A stretch of DNA of 64,000 bases from Candidatus Nitrotoga sp. M5 (lineage in GTDB: Bacteria > Pseudomonadota > Gammaproteobacteria > Burkholderiales > Gallionellaceae). The stretch lies in contig NZ_CAKMNW010000022.1 of the NCBI RefSeq assembly GCF_927904885.1, positions 1 to 64,000 of the forward strand, written 5' to 3'. Under the pieces are notes generated by a model. That model was given only the letters and a program-made list of their open reading frames with translations, ran no database searches and was not told the origin of the DNA. The position numbers and the translations under genes are program-made. Below, piece by piece: positions 9,169-17,616 of the stretch; positions within the stretch are counted from its first letter, which is position 1; every line of letters begins with the position of its first letter.

Positions 9169-10344
9169 ATGAAAATTCACGAATATCAGGCCAAGGAAAT
9201 CCTCCGTCAGTATGGCGTGCCGACCCCACAAGGATCGGTGTGCTTCAGCGTGGAAGAGGCCATTGCCGTCGCGCAGCAGCTGGGTGGCTCAATGTGGGTG
9301 GTGAAGGCGCAAATTCATGCTGGTGGGCGTGGCCAAGGTGGTGGAGTTAAGGTGGCAAGGTCGGTGTCGGATGTTGGTATGCATGCTGCACAGATTCTTG
9401 GCATGAAGTTGGTTACGCACCAGACAGATGTTGATGGACAATTAGTTAAATGCTTGCTAATTGAGGAGGGGGTGCGGATTTTCAAAGAGTATTACGTAGG
9501 GATGGTAATAGATCGTAGCAAACAGTGTGTCGTGCTTATGGCCAGTAGTGAGGGAGGAATGGAAATCGAGACAGTTGCTGCACATTCGCCTGAGAAAATT
9601 CACAAGATATGGATAAACCCTGTGACAGGACTGATCGATACTGAGGCAAACTCTGTAGCGCGACTGATTGGCATCCCGAATGCAGCGCTTGCTCAGGCTC
9701 GAGCTTGTTTGCAAGGCTTATACCAGACATTCGTGGAAAAAGATGCAATATTGGCGGAGATCAATCCGCTGGTGTTGACGGTGGATCAGAATTTACTGGC
9801 GCTGGATGCGAAAATTAATTTCGATAGTAACGCGCTATTTCGTCATCCAGAGATTATGGCGCTACGCGATCTGAATGAAGAAGACCCAGCCGAAGTTGAA
9901 GCTTCAAAATTCGACCTTAGCTATATTCCACTGGATGGCAACATCGGTTGCCTGGTGAATGGTGCCGGGCTAGCCATGGCGACTATGGATATCATCAAGC
10001 TGTATGGCGGCCTACCAGCAAATTTTCTTGACGTAGGTGGTGGGGCCAGTAAGGAAAAAGTAGCTGAAGCGTTCAAATTGATGCTGAAAAACCCGAAATT
10101 GCGCGCAATTTTGGTAAATATATTCGGTGGAATTATGAAATGCGATGTCATTGCCGAAGGCGTGGTGGCTGCAGCCCGCGAAGTGTATTTAAAAGTACCA
10201 TTAGTGGTACGTCTGGAAGGCACTAATGTGGATCTTGGAAAAAAAATTCTGGCTGAATCTGGCTTGCCAATTATTTCAGCCGGTGATATGGCAGAAGCGG
10301 CAGCAAAGGTTGTTGCTGCGGCAGCAGAAGCAGAGAGGGCATAA
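9169..10344 (+). CDS. sucC: Succinate-CoA ligase [ADP-forming], beta subunit
   Basis: Beta subunit of succinyl-CoA synthetase, the TCA-cycle enzyme that interconverts succinyl-CoA and succinate with synthesis of ATP or GTP. At 391 residues it has the usual length. It starts [18 protein letters not shown] and continues with the ATP-grasp region ([20 protein letters not shown]), EINPLVLT for metal/nucleotide binding, and the C-terminal ligase domain ([44 protein letters not shown]). It overlaps the sucD start by one base (TAATG at 10342-10346), so the two subunits are translationally coupled. It is cytoplasmic and forms an alpha/beta complex with SucD. Confidence 0.97.
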   Translation: MKIHEYQAKEILRQYGVPTPQGSVCFSVEEAIAVAQQLGGSMWVVKAQIHAGGRGQGGGVKVARSVSDVGMHAAQILGMKLVTHQTDVDGQLVKCLLIEEGVRIFKEYYVGMVIDRSKQCVVLMASSEGGMEIETVAAHSPEKIHKIWINPVTGLIDTEANSVARLIGIPNAALAQARACLQGLYQTFVEKDAILAEINPLVLTVDQNLLALDAKINFDSNALFRHPEIMALRDLNEEDPAEVEASKFDLSYIPLDGNIGCLVNGAGLAMATMDIIKLYGGLPANFLDVGGGASKEKVAEAFKLMLKNPKLRAILVNIFGGIMKCDVIAEGVVAAAREVYLKVPLVVRLEGTNVDLGKKILAESGLPIISAGDMAEAAAKVVAAAAEAERA

Positions 10345-11225
10345 TGTCCATTTTAATTAACAAAGATACGAAAGTAATGACACAAGGTATGACTGGTAAA
10401 GTCGGCCAGTTTCATACTTTGCATTGTAAGAATTATGCAAATGGAGCGAATTGTTTTGTCGCAGGCGTGACGCCCGGCAAGGCCGGACAAAGTTATGAGG
10501 GCATTCCAATATTCAACAGTGTAATGGAAGCAAGCTCGCAAACCGGAGCAACAGTCTCAGTGATTTATGTGCCACCTCGCTATGCAGCAGCAGCGATAGA
10601 TGAGGCGGTGGAAGCTGGGCTAGAGTTGGTGATCTGCATCACAGAAGGCATTCCAGAGCATGACATGCTACGTACTCGTTACAAAATGCAGGGTAAGAAA
10701 ACGTTACTGATAGGTCCTAATTGCCCAGGACTGATTACACCGGACGAAATAAAAATTGGCATTATGCCTGGGCATATTCACCGTAAGGGCCGCATTGGCG
10801 TGGTATCCCGCTCGGGAACGTTGACTTATGAGGCAGTCTGGCAGCTGACCGAGCTGGGCTTCGGGCAGTCGTCCTGTGTCGGGATAGGTGGCGATCCGAT
10901 CAATGGCATGAAGCACTTGCAGATAATGAAGTTGTTTAACGATGATCCAGAGACCGACGCTGTGGTGATGGTGGGTGAAATTGGTGGTAGTGATGAAGAG
11001 GAGTGTGCGCGCTGGATCAAGAGCAACATGAAAAAACCCGTGGTTGGCTTCATTGCGGGGCTTACTGCGCCGTCCGGTAAGCGTATGGGCCATGCTGGCG
11101 CTATTATTTCTGGGGGGCAGGGCGGGGCCGAGTACAAGCTGGCAGTAATGGAAGAATGTGGTATACACATCACACGTAACCCCGCTGAAATGGGCAAAAT
11201 GATGAAACATGTTTTAAAAGGATAA
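10344..11225 (+). CDS. sucD: Succinate-CoA ligase [ADP-forming], alpha subunit
   Basis: Alpha subunit of succinyl-CoA synthetase, 293 residues, the standard length. The N-terminal CoA-binding Rossmann domain is visible ([50 protein letters not shown]). LIGPNCPG and GRIGVVSRSGTLTYEA follow. The phospho-histidine loop is GKRMGHAGAIISGGQG, with the His that carries the phosphoryl group between subunits. It directly follows sucC with a one-base overlap, and a hairpin (11220-11250) overlaps its stop codon. Confidence 0.97.
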   Translation: MSILINKDTKVMTQGMTGKVGQFHTLHCKNYANGANCFVAGVTPGKAGQSYEGIPIFNSVMEASSQTGATVSVIYVPPRYAAAAIDEAVEAGLELVICITEGIPEHDMLRTRYKMQGKKTLLIGPNCPGLITPDEIKIGIMPGHIHRKGRIGVVSRSGTLTYEAVWQLTELGFGQSSCVGIGGDPINGMKHLQIMKLFNDDPETDAVVMVGEIGGSDEEECARWIKSNMKKPVVGFIAGLTAPSGKRMGHAGAIISGGQGGAEYKLAVMEECGIHITRNPAEMGKMMKHVLKG

Positions 11226-11250
11226 GTCTCTGATCATGGATCAGTTATCC
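11220..11250 (+). terminator. Hairpin after sucCD
   Basis: Two stacked stems: GGATAA with TTATCC, and inside them CTGATC with GATCAG around a 3-base loop, with a 4-base bulge on one side. The left arm overlaps the sucD stop codon. No uninterrupted T-run follows directly (a five-T run comes 10 bases later), so it may be a weak terminator or an mRNA 3'-end stabiliser. Confidence 0.45.
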
Positions 11251-11384
11251 ATTTCGTATTTTTGGGTGGGTGTCATAATAAAATAATCACTCCATATTTG
11301 GTCTTTTTGACAGCGAAATTTAAGAAGTTACGATACTCATGTAGCTTGCCTCACAAGCAAATTTGTAAAACTTTCTCATCAAAA

Positions 11385-11561
11385 TACCTCTAAAATTCCA
11401 ATTTTCGTCACAATACCGCGTTACTCGAAAAATGTTATCACTTCAATGTTAAATATATGCTGAGTTAAATTTTTTTACTCGAGCTTTGTCTTGCCTGGCA
11501 GTGGGATAAGCAGGCAAGCGGCGAAGCGGCTGCTCGCAAAATTGACTTTCTTTAGCCGCCC
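11385..11561 (+). repeat. Dispersed MITE-like element, copy A2
   Basis: Diverged copy of the GGGCGCCTCTAAA element in the same orientation as A1. It shares CCTCTAAAATTCCAATTTTC at the left, CACAATACCGCGTTACTCG, the ATATATGCTGAGTTAAATT core, and the GC-rich subterminal AGCGGCTGCTCGCAAAATTG before TTTAGCCGCCC at the right. The left terminus has lost its GGGC. It fills most of the sucD-galE gap and ends about 40 bases before the galE start. Confidence 0.7.
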
Positions 11562-11600
11562 TTCAATCTGGAATCTTGCCACTGATAAAAAGGAAGAAGA

Positions 11601-12608
11601 ATGATTTTAGTAACAGGTGGGACCGGCTATATCGGCTCGCATACGGTTGTTGAGCTGATGCTCGCTGGGTTCGATATTCTGATTGTTGATAATTTCAGTA
11701 ACAGTAAGGCAACGGTTCTTGATCGTATTGAACGTATTGTTAGGCGTCGGCCAGGATTTGTTGAGGCTGATATTCGTGATCGGCAAGCTATGCAGTCACT
11801 GTTTGCAATGCATAAATTTGATGCGGTGATTCATTTTGCTGGTTTGAAAGCGGTAGGAGAATCTGTGGCACAACCATTACGCTACTATGACAATAACGTC
11901 TATGGTAGTTTGGTGTTGTTTGAGATGATGGCCGAGGCACAGATAAAAACGCTTGTTTTTTCTTCTTCTGCCACAGTTTACGGTGATCCTGCTACAGTTC
12001 CAATTTTGGAGAGCTTTCCGCTTGGTGCGACCAATCCATACGGTAGAAGTAAGTTGATGGTAGAGGAAATGCTTCGTGATCTTGCGATAGCTGACCCGTC
12101 ATGGCGAATTGCGTTGCTTCGTTATTTCAATCCTGTAGGCGCGCATGCAAGCGGTTTAATTGGCGAGGATCCCTCTGATATTCCGAATAATTTGCTCCCT
12201 TATATTGCTCAAGTGGCGCAAGGTCAGCGAGATGTGTTGTCGATTTATGGGGATGACTATCCAACCATTGATGGCACAGGTATGAGAGATTATATTCATG
12301 TTGTTGATCTTGCCATTGGCCATGTCAAGACTCTTGAAAAGCTGGCTGATCAGACTGGGGTGACCGCCTATAATTTGGGCACGGGGCAGAGTAATAGCGT
12401 CTTGGAGATGGTGCGCGCCTTCGAGCAAGCCAGCGGAAGGGACATACCCTATAAAATAGTAGGGCGTCGTCCAGGTGATATCGCTACATGTTACGCAGAC
12501 CCTACGCTGGCAGAGCGCGAACTGGGTTGGAAAGCTGAGCGAAGTATAGAGCAGATGTGTACTGACTCGTGGAGATGGCAGTCTTTAGGGAACCTCAATA
12601 TATCTTAA
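11601..12608 (+). CDS. galE: UDP-glucose 4-epimerase
   Basis: Extended short-chain dehydrogenase/reductase that interconverts UDP-glucose and UDP-galactose with bound NAD, supplying galactose units for lipopolysaccharide or exopolysaccharide. The 335-residue chain has the Gly-rich NAD motif at the start (VTGGTGYIGSHTVVELM), FSSSATVYGDPATVP with the catalytic Ser region, and the YxxxK pair in NPYGRSKLMVEEM. RPGDIATCYADPTLAERELGW is the typical C-terminal signature. The ribosome-binding site AGGAAGAAG is close to the start. It is a single gene, convergent with dksA. A repeat element precedes it and may hold or displace its promoter. Confidence 0.95.
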   Translation: MILVTGGTGYIGSHTVVELMLAGFDILIVDNFSNSKATVLDRIERIVRRRPGFVEADIRDRQAMQSLFAMHKFDAVIHFAGLKAVGESVAQPLRYYDNNVYGSLVLFEMMAEAQIKTLVFSSSATVYGDPATVPILESFPLGATNPYGRSKLMVEEMLRDLAIADPSWRIALLRYFNPVGAHASGLIGEDPSDIPNNLLPYIAQVAQGQRDVLSIYGDDYPTIDGTGMRDYIHVVDLAIGHVKTLEKLADQTGVTAYNLGTGQSNSVLEMVRAFEQASGRDIPYKIVGRRPGDIATCYADPTLAERELGWKAERSIEQMCTDSWRWQSLGNLNIS

Positions 12609-12732
12609 ATTTACCCTGTCGCTTTCGGTATTCTTTGCTGGATTGGACACTTCCATTTCAAGTTTAACGAAACGCTGGTGCCCATTCTCCCAATTTACAA
12701 CAATATCGTGGATAGCTTAATGTGAAATATTA

Positions 12733-13152
12733 TCAGGCGACTTGTCTTTCGCGAATCTCATCCAGCGTTTTGCAGTCTATGCAAAGTGTGGCGGTCGGTC
12801 GTGCTTCTAAACGGTTAAGTCCAATTTCTATGCCACAGTTTTCGCAATATCCATAATCTCCGCTATTTATTTTGGCCAGTATTTCGTTAATTTTCTTAAT
12901 CAGTTTGCTTTCACGGTCACGATTACGCAGCTCTAAAGTCATTTCTGATTCTTGACTTGCGCGATCATTTGGATCGGCAAACACAGTGGCATCATCCTGC
13001 ATGGAGTGTACCGTACGGTCAATTTCTTCACCTAACCCAAGCTTGATGCTGTTCAGAATGTTGCGAAAATGATCCAGTTGCTTAGGGTTCATATAAGTCT
13101 CACCCTTCTTGGCTTTGTATGGGGTAACGGGCTTTGTGGGTTGTGCCGACAT
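12733..13152 (-). CDS. dksA: RNA polymerase-binding transcription factor DksA
   Basis: DksA binds the secondary channel of RNA polymerase and, with ppGpp, adjusts transcription of rRNA and amino-acid genes. The protein has about 139 residues. A coiled-coil hairpin spans roughly residues 20-100, and its tip carries [16 protein letters not shown], which includes the two Asp residues needed for activity. The C-terminal four-Cys zinc finger is intact ([13 protein letters not shown] and later CIDC). I place the start at 13152 rather than 13176: GGAGA sits at the right distance upstream of that ATG, and the protein then begins [18 protein letters not shown]. It is monocistronic and convergent with galE. 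Confidence 0.93.
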   Translation of the reverse strand: MSAQPTKPVTPYKAKKGETYMNPKQLDHFRNILNSIKLGLGEEIDRTVHSMQDDATVFADPNDRASQESEMTLELRNRDRESKLIKKINEILAKINSGDYGYCENCGIEIGLNRLEARPTATLCIDCKTLDEIRERQVA

Positions 13153-13436
13153 CAAAATATCTCCAGAAACATACAAACAAAATTTAAAACTCGCTTTAAT
13201 ATCAGAAATACAGCACTACTGCAACTCAATTTTCCATTCTTGCTGCATGAATAAAGGCCTGTAAACCAAGCTAAATAACCAATAGCAGTTTGTAAAGAGT
13301 ACTTCTAAAGTGAGTCATTTTTTCTGATTTATCAATAAGTAAGGTTCCAGTTAAATCAATTCGTTCAGCGCCTAAAGTAAAGCATAGTAACGAATCACAT
13401 AAGCCGGATTGCAAGGCTCAATGTTAAATAAGGTAA

Positions 13437-14021
13437 TTACAAGATTGAAACTCCCTGAGTTCTAAGCATGGACACCAATAAAATAAGTGGCAGTCCGATT
13501 AGAGCGGTAGGATCGTCACCATCCATCCGACTAATAAGTGCGATGCCCAAACCCTCTGATTTCGCACTACCTGCACAGTGATAAGGCTGCTCTTTGCGTA
13601 AATAGGATTCGATCTCGTCATCGCTGAAATTGCGAAAGCTTACGCAATTTGTCGCAATTTCAGTTTGAGTTTCGTCATTACGCGCATTCAACAGGGTCAG
13701 TGCAGTATAAAAATTCACGCTGTGTCCACGCATTGTACGCAATTGGCGTACAGCATTTTCATGCGTGAGCGGTTTGCCTAGTTGTTGCTCACCCAGTAAT
13801 GCGACTTGATCTGAGCCTATTATCAGCGCATGTGGATAATGGGTCGCCACTGCGCGCGCCTTTTCTCGCGAAAGTCGCCATGCGACTTGTTTAGCACTTT
13901 CACCAGGTAAAGCAGTTTCGTCTATGTCAGGGGCAGCAATTTGAAATGGGATTTTCAGGCGTCCCAATAGCTCACTGCGATAAATCGATGTAGAAGCAAG
14001 AATAAGCGGCTGACGATTCAA
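13437..14021 (-). CDS. yceF: Maf-family nucleotide pyrophosphatase, YceF type
   Basis: Maf proteins hydrolyse non-canonical or methylated nucleoside triphosphates; the YceF subfamily prefers m7GTP. The conserved substrate loop is [18 protein letters not shown], the catalytic Asp region is [13 protein letters not shown], and [33 protein letters not shown] and LIGLPLILL complete the family pattern. I choose a TTG start at 14021 ([10 protein letters not shown]), because AAGGAG lies six bases upstream and the resulting 194 residues match family length. The longer ATG frame adds 28 residues with no family similarity. It stands alone, about 380 bases downstream of the porin gene end. Confidence 0.88.
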   Translation of the reverse strand: MNRQPLILASTSIYRSELLGRLKIPFQIAAPDIDETALPGESAKQVAWRLSREKARAVATHYPHALIIGSDQVALLGEQQLGKPLTHENAVRQLRTMRGHSVNFYTALTLLNARNDETQTEIATNCVSFRNFSDDEIESYLRKEQPYHCAGSAKSEGLGIALISRMDGDDPTALIGLPLILLVSMLRTQGVSIL

Positions 14022-14398
14022 AAATTCTCCTTGGTGGAGGGGCGTTTCTAATATGAGAAGTACTCCTGCAAAAAATTGATTATAACCCGCGCAGCATGTT
14101 ATCACTATCTGCTAAGGCATTGCAGAGTGACTGATGGCTTCAGGTTTCTTGCAGCTGAGAGATTTTTGAGGAGGTTTGTCAAAAGTAAAAATTAGCGGCG
14201 AATCGGAATGAATGCGCATCCTGCCGCGCATTTGTGGGGCATTGTCGACATTCTGTAAGAATGCACTCGAAATAAAGTGCCGTCGATTTTTAGGCAAAAT
14301 AATAGGGGCACAAAAATCGTGCCCCAATATTTTATGCTATACACCCACCCACAAAATACAAGCAGACGGCGTACATTTCACAACACTTACATAGGAAA
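14022..14398. other. Intergenic stretch between the porin gene and yceF
   Basis: About 375 bases. A 71-codon minus-strand frame (14112-14327) has no ribosome-binding site and no motif. GGGGCA occurs twice about 40 bases apart with its complement nearby (14305-14325), a modest dyad that might terminate the porin transcript, but without a clear T-run. Confidence 0.35.
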
Positions 14399-15646
14399 CT
14401 AGAAATTCATTGATCCATACAACCAGAACTTATCAACATCAGGAGTGCCAGAACTGGCGGTATAAGATGATTTTGCATTAAAGAATGCAGCTCTGGTTCC
14501 GATGGAATAAGTCTTGTTAAACGCTTTCTCCGCGATTAAATCTATTTCTGTTCCATATTTGCTATTGCCACTATCCGCTCTGAAGTCATGATAGTCGGCA
14601 CCTAAAACAACGCCGTATAATTCTGTCCTTGCAGATACGTAGATATCTTGAAGGCCTTTGCCTGGTGTTACGAGAAACTGATCAGCCCATCCATTGTGTG
14701 CAAATAATGTAGCCAATGGAGTCTGGACCGATCGTCCATTATCGCTACCGAGTAATTCATAGCCTACTTTGAATTTGGCAACATTTACATCTACGCCACC
14801 CTCTAGGAGATAGTAGTCAGCACGGTAGTTATTGGGGTTGTTTTTATAGTCACTCTGAGTCGCATATTCTGCTGTATATAGAACCTTATATCCACCTATT
14901 GGAGCATCGCCTTTAAGCCTGATACCTAATGTTTTCGTTGAGTTAGCCAGACCAAAACCTGCGGCAGAGGAATCATAATCCAGGAAATAACCATAAGCAG
15001 TGATATCAGCAAAGCCTAACCCCGAGTAATTTACGTTAATGAGGGGGGACTGCATGTGATGGTTACCGCTGGGGTTGTCATCACCGAAGACACGGTTGAC
15101 ATTGGTAAGGTAAGCTGCCGAGATTGTTGTGTCTTGGAGTGTTTGGTTAACAGCTGTATAGCCATCATAAGTTTGCCAGTTTTGACGCCAAACGACGTTA
15201 CCAATCCAACGGTGGTTGTCATATGTTATGACCTGACGACCAAGCTTTAATTTTGTTTGAGGCAAACCACTGTAACTAAAGTAAGCTTGATTGATTTCAG
15301 TGACTTTTGGATCGGCCACAACAGAATAATTGGTTCTGCCGTTAATCGTACTGTTGTAAGCGTTGTTAGCTGAAATATGCTCCATTTCAACCTTGGCACC
15401 GAATCCCATAAACTCTGCTGTCTCATAGCCCAAACGTAACCGGATAGTTGAAGCATTTGCGGTTTTCAGGTTATTCTTTTGATTAACATTCTCATAGCGG
15501 TATTGCAAATTGGCAGTAACTTTACCACCCGTTACGGCTTCAGTGAAACTGTCTGCAGAATATGCTGCAGGAGCCATAGCTAGTAATGCCAGTGGAGTAA
15601 TGACTAATGACATTTTCTTTAATAATGTTTTATTTTTAAGCTTCAT
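14399..15646 (-). CDS. Outer-membrane beta-barrel porin
   Basis: Secreted outer-membrane protein of 415 residues. A signal peptide with a basic start and hydrophobic core ends at AYSADS (about residue 30). The mature part is rich in alternating hydrophobic/polar strands with many Tyr, Asn and Gly residues and ends in Phe (LYGSMNF), the usual insertion signal of barrel proteins. Segments such as QYRYENVNQ, IRLRLGYETAEFMGFGAKVE and LKLGRQVITYDNHRWIGNV resemble the alginate-export or anion-selective porin families. I cannot define the solute. GGAGG lies ideally before the start. The 290-bp region upstream is AT-rich. The gene has no operon partner. Confidence 0.8.
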   Translation of the reverse strand: MKLKNKTLLKKMSLVITPLALLAMAPAAYSADSFTEAVTGGKVTANLQYRYENVNQKNNLKTANASTIRLRLGYETAEFMGFGAKVEMEHISANNAYNSTINGRTNYSVVADPKVTEINQAYFSYSGLPQTKLKLGRQVITYDNHRWIGNVVWRQNWQTYDGYTAVNQTLQDTTISAAYLTNVNRVFGDDNPSGNHHMQSPLINVNYSGLGFADITAYGYFLDYDSSAAGFGLANSTKTLGIRLKGDAPIGGYKVLYTAEYATQSDYKNNPNNYRADYYLLEGGVDVNVAKFKVGYELLGSDNGRSVQTPLATLFAHNGWADQFLVTPGKGLQDIYVSARTELYGVVLGADYHDFRADSGNSKYGTEIDLIAEKAFNKTYSIGTRAAFFNAKSSYTASSGTPDVDKFWLYGSMNF

Positions 15647-15938
15647 TATGGTTGCCTCCCTAATATATTATAGTGTTCGTTTAATTTACAAAACCTTCGC
15701 AAATTTTACAATGTCGCATGTTCCCGGTACGTTAAATTCAACAGATTTAATTAAACTTCTCAAGTTTTAACTGAAGTTACAAAAATGAAATAAATATGTA
15801 ACAATTTGAATTATATAGAAATTCATAAAATCACAAACAATTTCTCGTAGCTTAGCGTAAGACAGTATATATCGTTAATATTGCTATTTGTTCTTAATTT
15901 GTAAGAATAAAATAAATATTAGAAGAAAGTTTGTTTTG
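15647..15938. promoter_or_regulatory. AT-rich upstream region of the porin gene
   Basis: About 290 bases of very AT-rich sequence between the OsmC gene end and the porin start, with many candidate -10 hexamers on the minus strand. It is the likely promoter and leader of the porin gene. I cannot pick out one promoter or operator. Confidence 0.35.
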
Positions 15939-16370
15939 TTAATTGCTGTAAGTTGTTTCCTGAACTACCTCAAAATCGTGTGTAATGTCCGCCGTCTTGT
16001 TCAGCATAATGGAGGCTGAGCAATATTTTTCCGCAGAGAGTTGGATGGCGCGACCGACTTGTTCGATCTTGAGATCTTTGCCGGTCACGATAAAGTGAAA
16101 GTGGATTCTGGTAAACACTTTAGGGTCTTCCGCAGCACGTTCGGCTTCTATTTTTACTACACAATTGGTTACTTGCTGGCGACTTTTCTTCAGGATGTGC
16201 ATGACGTCGTATGTTGTGCAGCCACCTGTACCGAGCAGCACGAGTTCCATTGGGCGCGGCCCAACATTTCGACCTCCCCCTTCGGGAGGTCCGTCCATCA
16301 GAATGGTATGGCCACTATCAGTTTCGCCTAAGAAGGAAACATGCTCTACCCATTTGATACTCGCTTTCAT
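15939..16370 (-). CDS. OsmC family protein (YhfA type)
   Basis: Cytoplasmic protein of 143 residues with the OsmC/Ohr fold. Family features are the N-terminal strand pair, GGGRNVGPRPMELVLLGTGG before the helix that carries the first reactive-type Cys (GCTTYDVMHILKKSR), and the second Cys in SAEKYCSASIMLNKTADI. Two Cys at these positions are the peroxidatic pair in Ohr/OsmC enzymes, so hydroperoxide reduction is possible. The spacing and charge pattern fit the YhfA branch, whose function is not settled. AAGGT precedes the start by nine bases. The gene is monocistronic and divergent from rpsU. Confidence 0.85.
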   Translation of the reverse strand: MKASIKWVEHVSFLGETDSGHTILMDGPPEGGGRNVGPRPMELVLLGTGGCTTYDVMHILKKSRQQVTNCVVKIEAERAAEDPKVFTRIHFHFIVTGKDLKIEQVGRAIQLSAEKYCSASIMLNKTADITHDFEVVQETTYSN

Positions 16371-16597
16371 ATCGCTATTACCTTTTTGAAAATTTTCAGT
16401 TGGACATTACCATTTTCGTAAGTCATAAATTATCGAATATTTTAGGGCGTTCCTTGAAATATTCGCATACTTCTTAACCGATACCATAGCAGCCTTCTAC
16501 ATGATATAGAACTGGTAGCGTGTCCAATTGGAAGATGGAAGATTAGGGGGGGTTAGTCGTTTGCAATGCTCTGAAATAAAGAATTTCTAAATTCAGG

Positions 16598-16627
16598 TTG
16601 TGGAACAGGGTGATATTTTGGTAGAAT
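16598..16627 (+). promoter_or_regulatory. Putative sigma-70 promoter of rpsU
   Basis: TTGTGG at 16598-16603 and TAGAAT at 16622-16627 are separated by 18 bases and lie 33 bases before the rpsU ATG. The hexamers match sigma-70 consensus at four of six and five of six positions. Confidence 0.5.
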
Positions 16628-16660
16628 CTCGCCCTTAATTTTTGTTGAAGGTGTTTGTTT

Positions 16661-16873
16661 ATGACGACTGTGCGTGTTAAGGAAAATGAGCCGTTTGAAG
16701 TGGCTATGCGCCGTTTCAAACGATCAGTAGAAAAAACTGGTTTGTTAACTGAATTACGCGCTCGCGAATTCTATGAGAAACCTACTGCAGAACGAAAACG
16801 CAAGCTGGCTGCTGCCGTAAAACGGCATTACAAGCGCCTGCGAGGCCAAGTTCTTCCACCAAAGCTATATTGA
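16661..16873 (+). CDS. rpsU: 30S ribosomal protein S21
   Basis: Small ribosomal subunit protein of 70 residues, very basic, needed for initiation on natural mRNAs. It begins [20 protein letters not shown] and ends [16 protein letters not shown], both typical. I use the ATG at 16661 with GAAGG upstream; the in-frame TTG six bases earlier has no support. It heads the conserved cluster rpsU-yqeY-dnaG-rpoD that links translation, replication and transcription initiation (the macromolecular synthesis operon of proteobacteria). Confidence 0.96.
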   Translation: MTTVRVKENEPFEVAMRRFKRSVEKTGLLTELRAREFYEKPTAERKRKLAAAVKRHYKRLRGQVLPPKLY

Positions 16874-16944
16874 TCCTCAATTGTTAGCGGTTACGTGTTA
16901 ATGCGGAGCCTGCTGTTGAATTTCCCCGCGAGATCGAACTCAAC

Positions 16945-17403
16945 ATGAATTTGACACAGCAAATCAGAGAAGATATGAAGACGGCCATGCGCGCCAAGGA
17001 CACTGTGCGCCTTGGTGCTATACGTTTGTTGTTAGCCGCAATCAAACAACGGGAGGTCGATGAGCGCATCGAATTATCAGATGCTGACGTAATTGCAGTC
17101 ATTAATAAAATGATCAAGCAACGGCGCGATTCCATTGCCCAGTTTGAAGCAGCAGCTAGGCATGAGTTGGCTGATATCGAGAAGTTCGAAATCAGTATAT
17201 TGCAGATATACATGCCGCAGCCGATGACTGAAGCCGAAGTGGAAATTGCAGTCAACAATGCTATTGCCAGTAGCGGTGTTCAGAGCGCTCAAGAAATGGG
17301 TAAGGTGATTGCGTTGCTCAGGACAGAACTGGCAGGTCGCGTAGACATGAGCCAGGTCTCAGCGCTTGTGAAGGCGCGCTTATCTCCAAACATTGTAAAT
17401 TAA
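16945..17403 (+). CDS. yqeY: GatB/YqeY domain protein
   Basis: YqeY-type protein of 152 residues. This domain is also the C-terminal tRNA-binding domain of the aspartyl/glutamyl-tRNA amidotransferase subunit GatB. The chain begins LTQQIREDMKTAMRAKDTVR and continues ALRLLLAAIKQREV-like sequence, then EISILQIYMPQPMTEAEVE and AQEMGKVIALLRTELAGRVD, all typical. Free-standing YqeY is cytoplasmic with no settled reaction; binding to tRNA or modulation of amidation are proposals from the domain family. It sits between rpsU and dnaG, as in many proteobacteria. Confidence 0.93.
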   Translation: MNLTQQIREDMKTAMRAKDTVRLGAIRLLLAAIKQREVDERIELSDADVIAVINKMIKQRRDSIAQFEAAARHELADIEKFEISILQIYMPQPMTEAEVEIAVNNAIASSGVQSAQEMGKVIALLRTELAGRVDMSQVSALVKARLSPNIVN

Positions 17404-17616
17404 ACACTTAACGTATTGCTTGCTTTGAAGTAATGCGAATATATGTTGAATTCGCATCATAAAGATTTCGTTCACTACCTAATATCTACAGTCATTCACT
17501 CATCATAAAGATGATAGCTGCAGTGAAAATGAATCTGTCACGAATTACGTATTAATCCACAATTACATATTTTTCAGTGTATATAACGCATTGGTAAAAT
17601 GCGAGGCGGAGCTAGG

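Noticed and set aside
14112..14327. 71-codon minus-strand gene downstream of the porin gene
   Set aside because: No start signal, no motif, and composition typical of chance open frames.
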